In this document: positions 63,839-64,000 of the stretch, one piece after another | Position numbering within the stretch: position 1 is the stretch's first letter | Layout: the number at the start of each line of letters is the position of its first letter | DNA from: Gordonia mangrovi | Lineage (GTDB): Bacteria > Actinomycetota > Actinomycetes > Mycobacteriales > Mycobacteriaceae | DNA length: 64,000 nt | Reading direction: 5' to 3' | NCBI RefSeq assembly: GCF_024734075.1 | Contig: NZ_CP102850.1 | Coordinates: forward strand, 682,001 to 746,000 | Notes under the pieces: model-generated | The model's database searches: none | What the model was told of the DNA's origin: nothing | Seen by the model: only the letters and a program-made list of their open reading frames with translations | Translations under genes and position numbers: made by a program

Positions 63839-64000
63839 TCACGGCCAGGACGTCAGAACTGGCCGCAGCGCCCCGATGTCGCGCTGCTCGATGGCACCCT
63901 GCCACAGCCCGGCACCGTAGGCGAGATCGTCGAGCCGCCGGAACACGGTGTACCAGAGCGGCCCCAGGGCGGGGCCGGAGGCCGGATCCGCGGCGATCTC
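63839..64000 (-). CDS. mftF: C-terminal end of mycofactocin glycosyltransferase MftF (partial)
   Basis: Only the last 53 codons are in the window (ending LRPVLTSWP before TGA at 63839). The stretch LDDLAYGAGLWQGAIEQRDI resembles the end of MftF, the enzyme that adds glucose units to premycofactocin. The call rests mainly on this tail and on its position directly upstream of mftG. The rest of the mycofactocin cluster should lie to the right. Confidence 0.65.
   Translation of the reverse strand, partial: EIAADPASGPALGPLWYTVFRRLDDLAYGAGLWQGAIEQRDIGALRPVLTSWP

Overview
The window looks like chromosome from a mycolic-acid actinobacterium (Corynebacteriales). Gordonia or a close relative is my best guess, not a proof. 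The reasons are the very high GC content with heavy third-position G/C, the mycofactocin genes at the right edge, the actinobacterial S10 ribosomal operon, a VKOR/DsbA pair, and giant NRPS genes beside MbtH and a DrrABC-type exporter.

Positions 1-37007 form a nonribosomal peptide locus. Two overlapping minus-strand genes encode a nine-module assembly line. NRPS1 (32352-24319) carries C-A-T-C-A-T-C. NRPS2 (24322 to beyond position 1, at least 8107 codons) carries A-T, C-A-T-E, three C-A-T modules, C-A-T-E and C-A-T-TE. Module 1 has an EntF-like C domain and a serine pocket identical to EntF; module 8 has a clean threonine pocket; modules 4 and 8 have epimerases. The line is split inside module 3, between C and A. 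The NRPS1 tail and the NRPS2 head look like copies of one element: the first part of an A domain plus a short helical stretch. A third copy is a stand-alone 113-residue gene (36620-36279) next to mbtH. A divergently transcribed ABC exporter (drrA-, drrB-, drrC-like, 32794-36250) probably exports the product.

Positions 37199-45273 hold a small GNAT-like gene and a tightly overlapping six-gene minus-strand operon: cation/proton antiporter, GH13 glycosidase-like protein, then a tandemly duplicated pair of DesK-type sensor kinase plus membrane partner. No response regulator is present.

Positions 45345-50721 are the S10 ribosomal protein operon (rpsJ to rpsQ, minus strand), ending in two overlapping hairpin terminators. 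The gap upstream (50722-51274) contains a perfect 33-bp inverted repeat.

Positions 51275-58934 hold a DUF4442-like hotdog gene and then a translationally coupled cluster: a GCS2-type carboxylate-amine ligase fused to a circularly permuted ATP-grasp, an asparagine-synthase-type amidotransferase of the NAGGN family, an S9 peptidase and a GntR regulator. This suggests synthesis and turnover of an amidated peptide osmolyte or related metabolite by a route different from the known proteobacterial one.

Positions 58953-64000 hold a hydantoin-racemase-like gene, a convergent FadR-type regulator, a DsbA/VKOR oxidative folding pair, a PPOX-fold protein, and the end of a mycofactocin cluster (mftG and the last codons of mftF). 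I saw no tRNA, rRNA, CRISPR array, transposase or phage gene. Specificity codes and domain borders were read by eye and are approximate.
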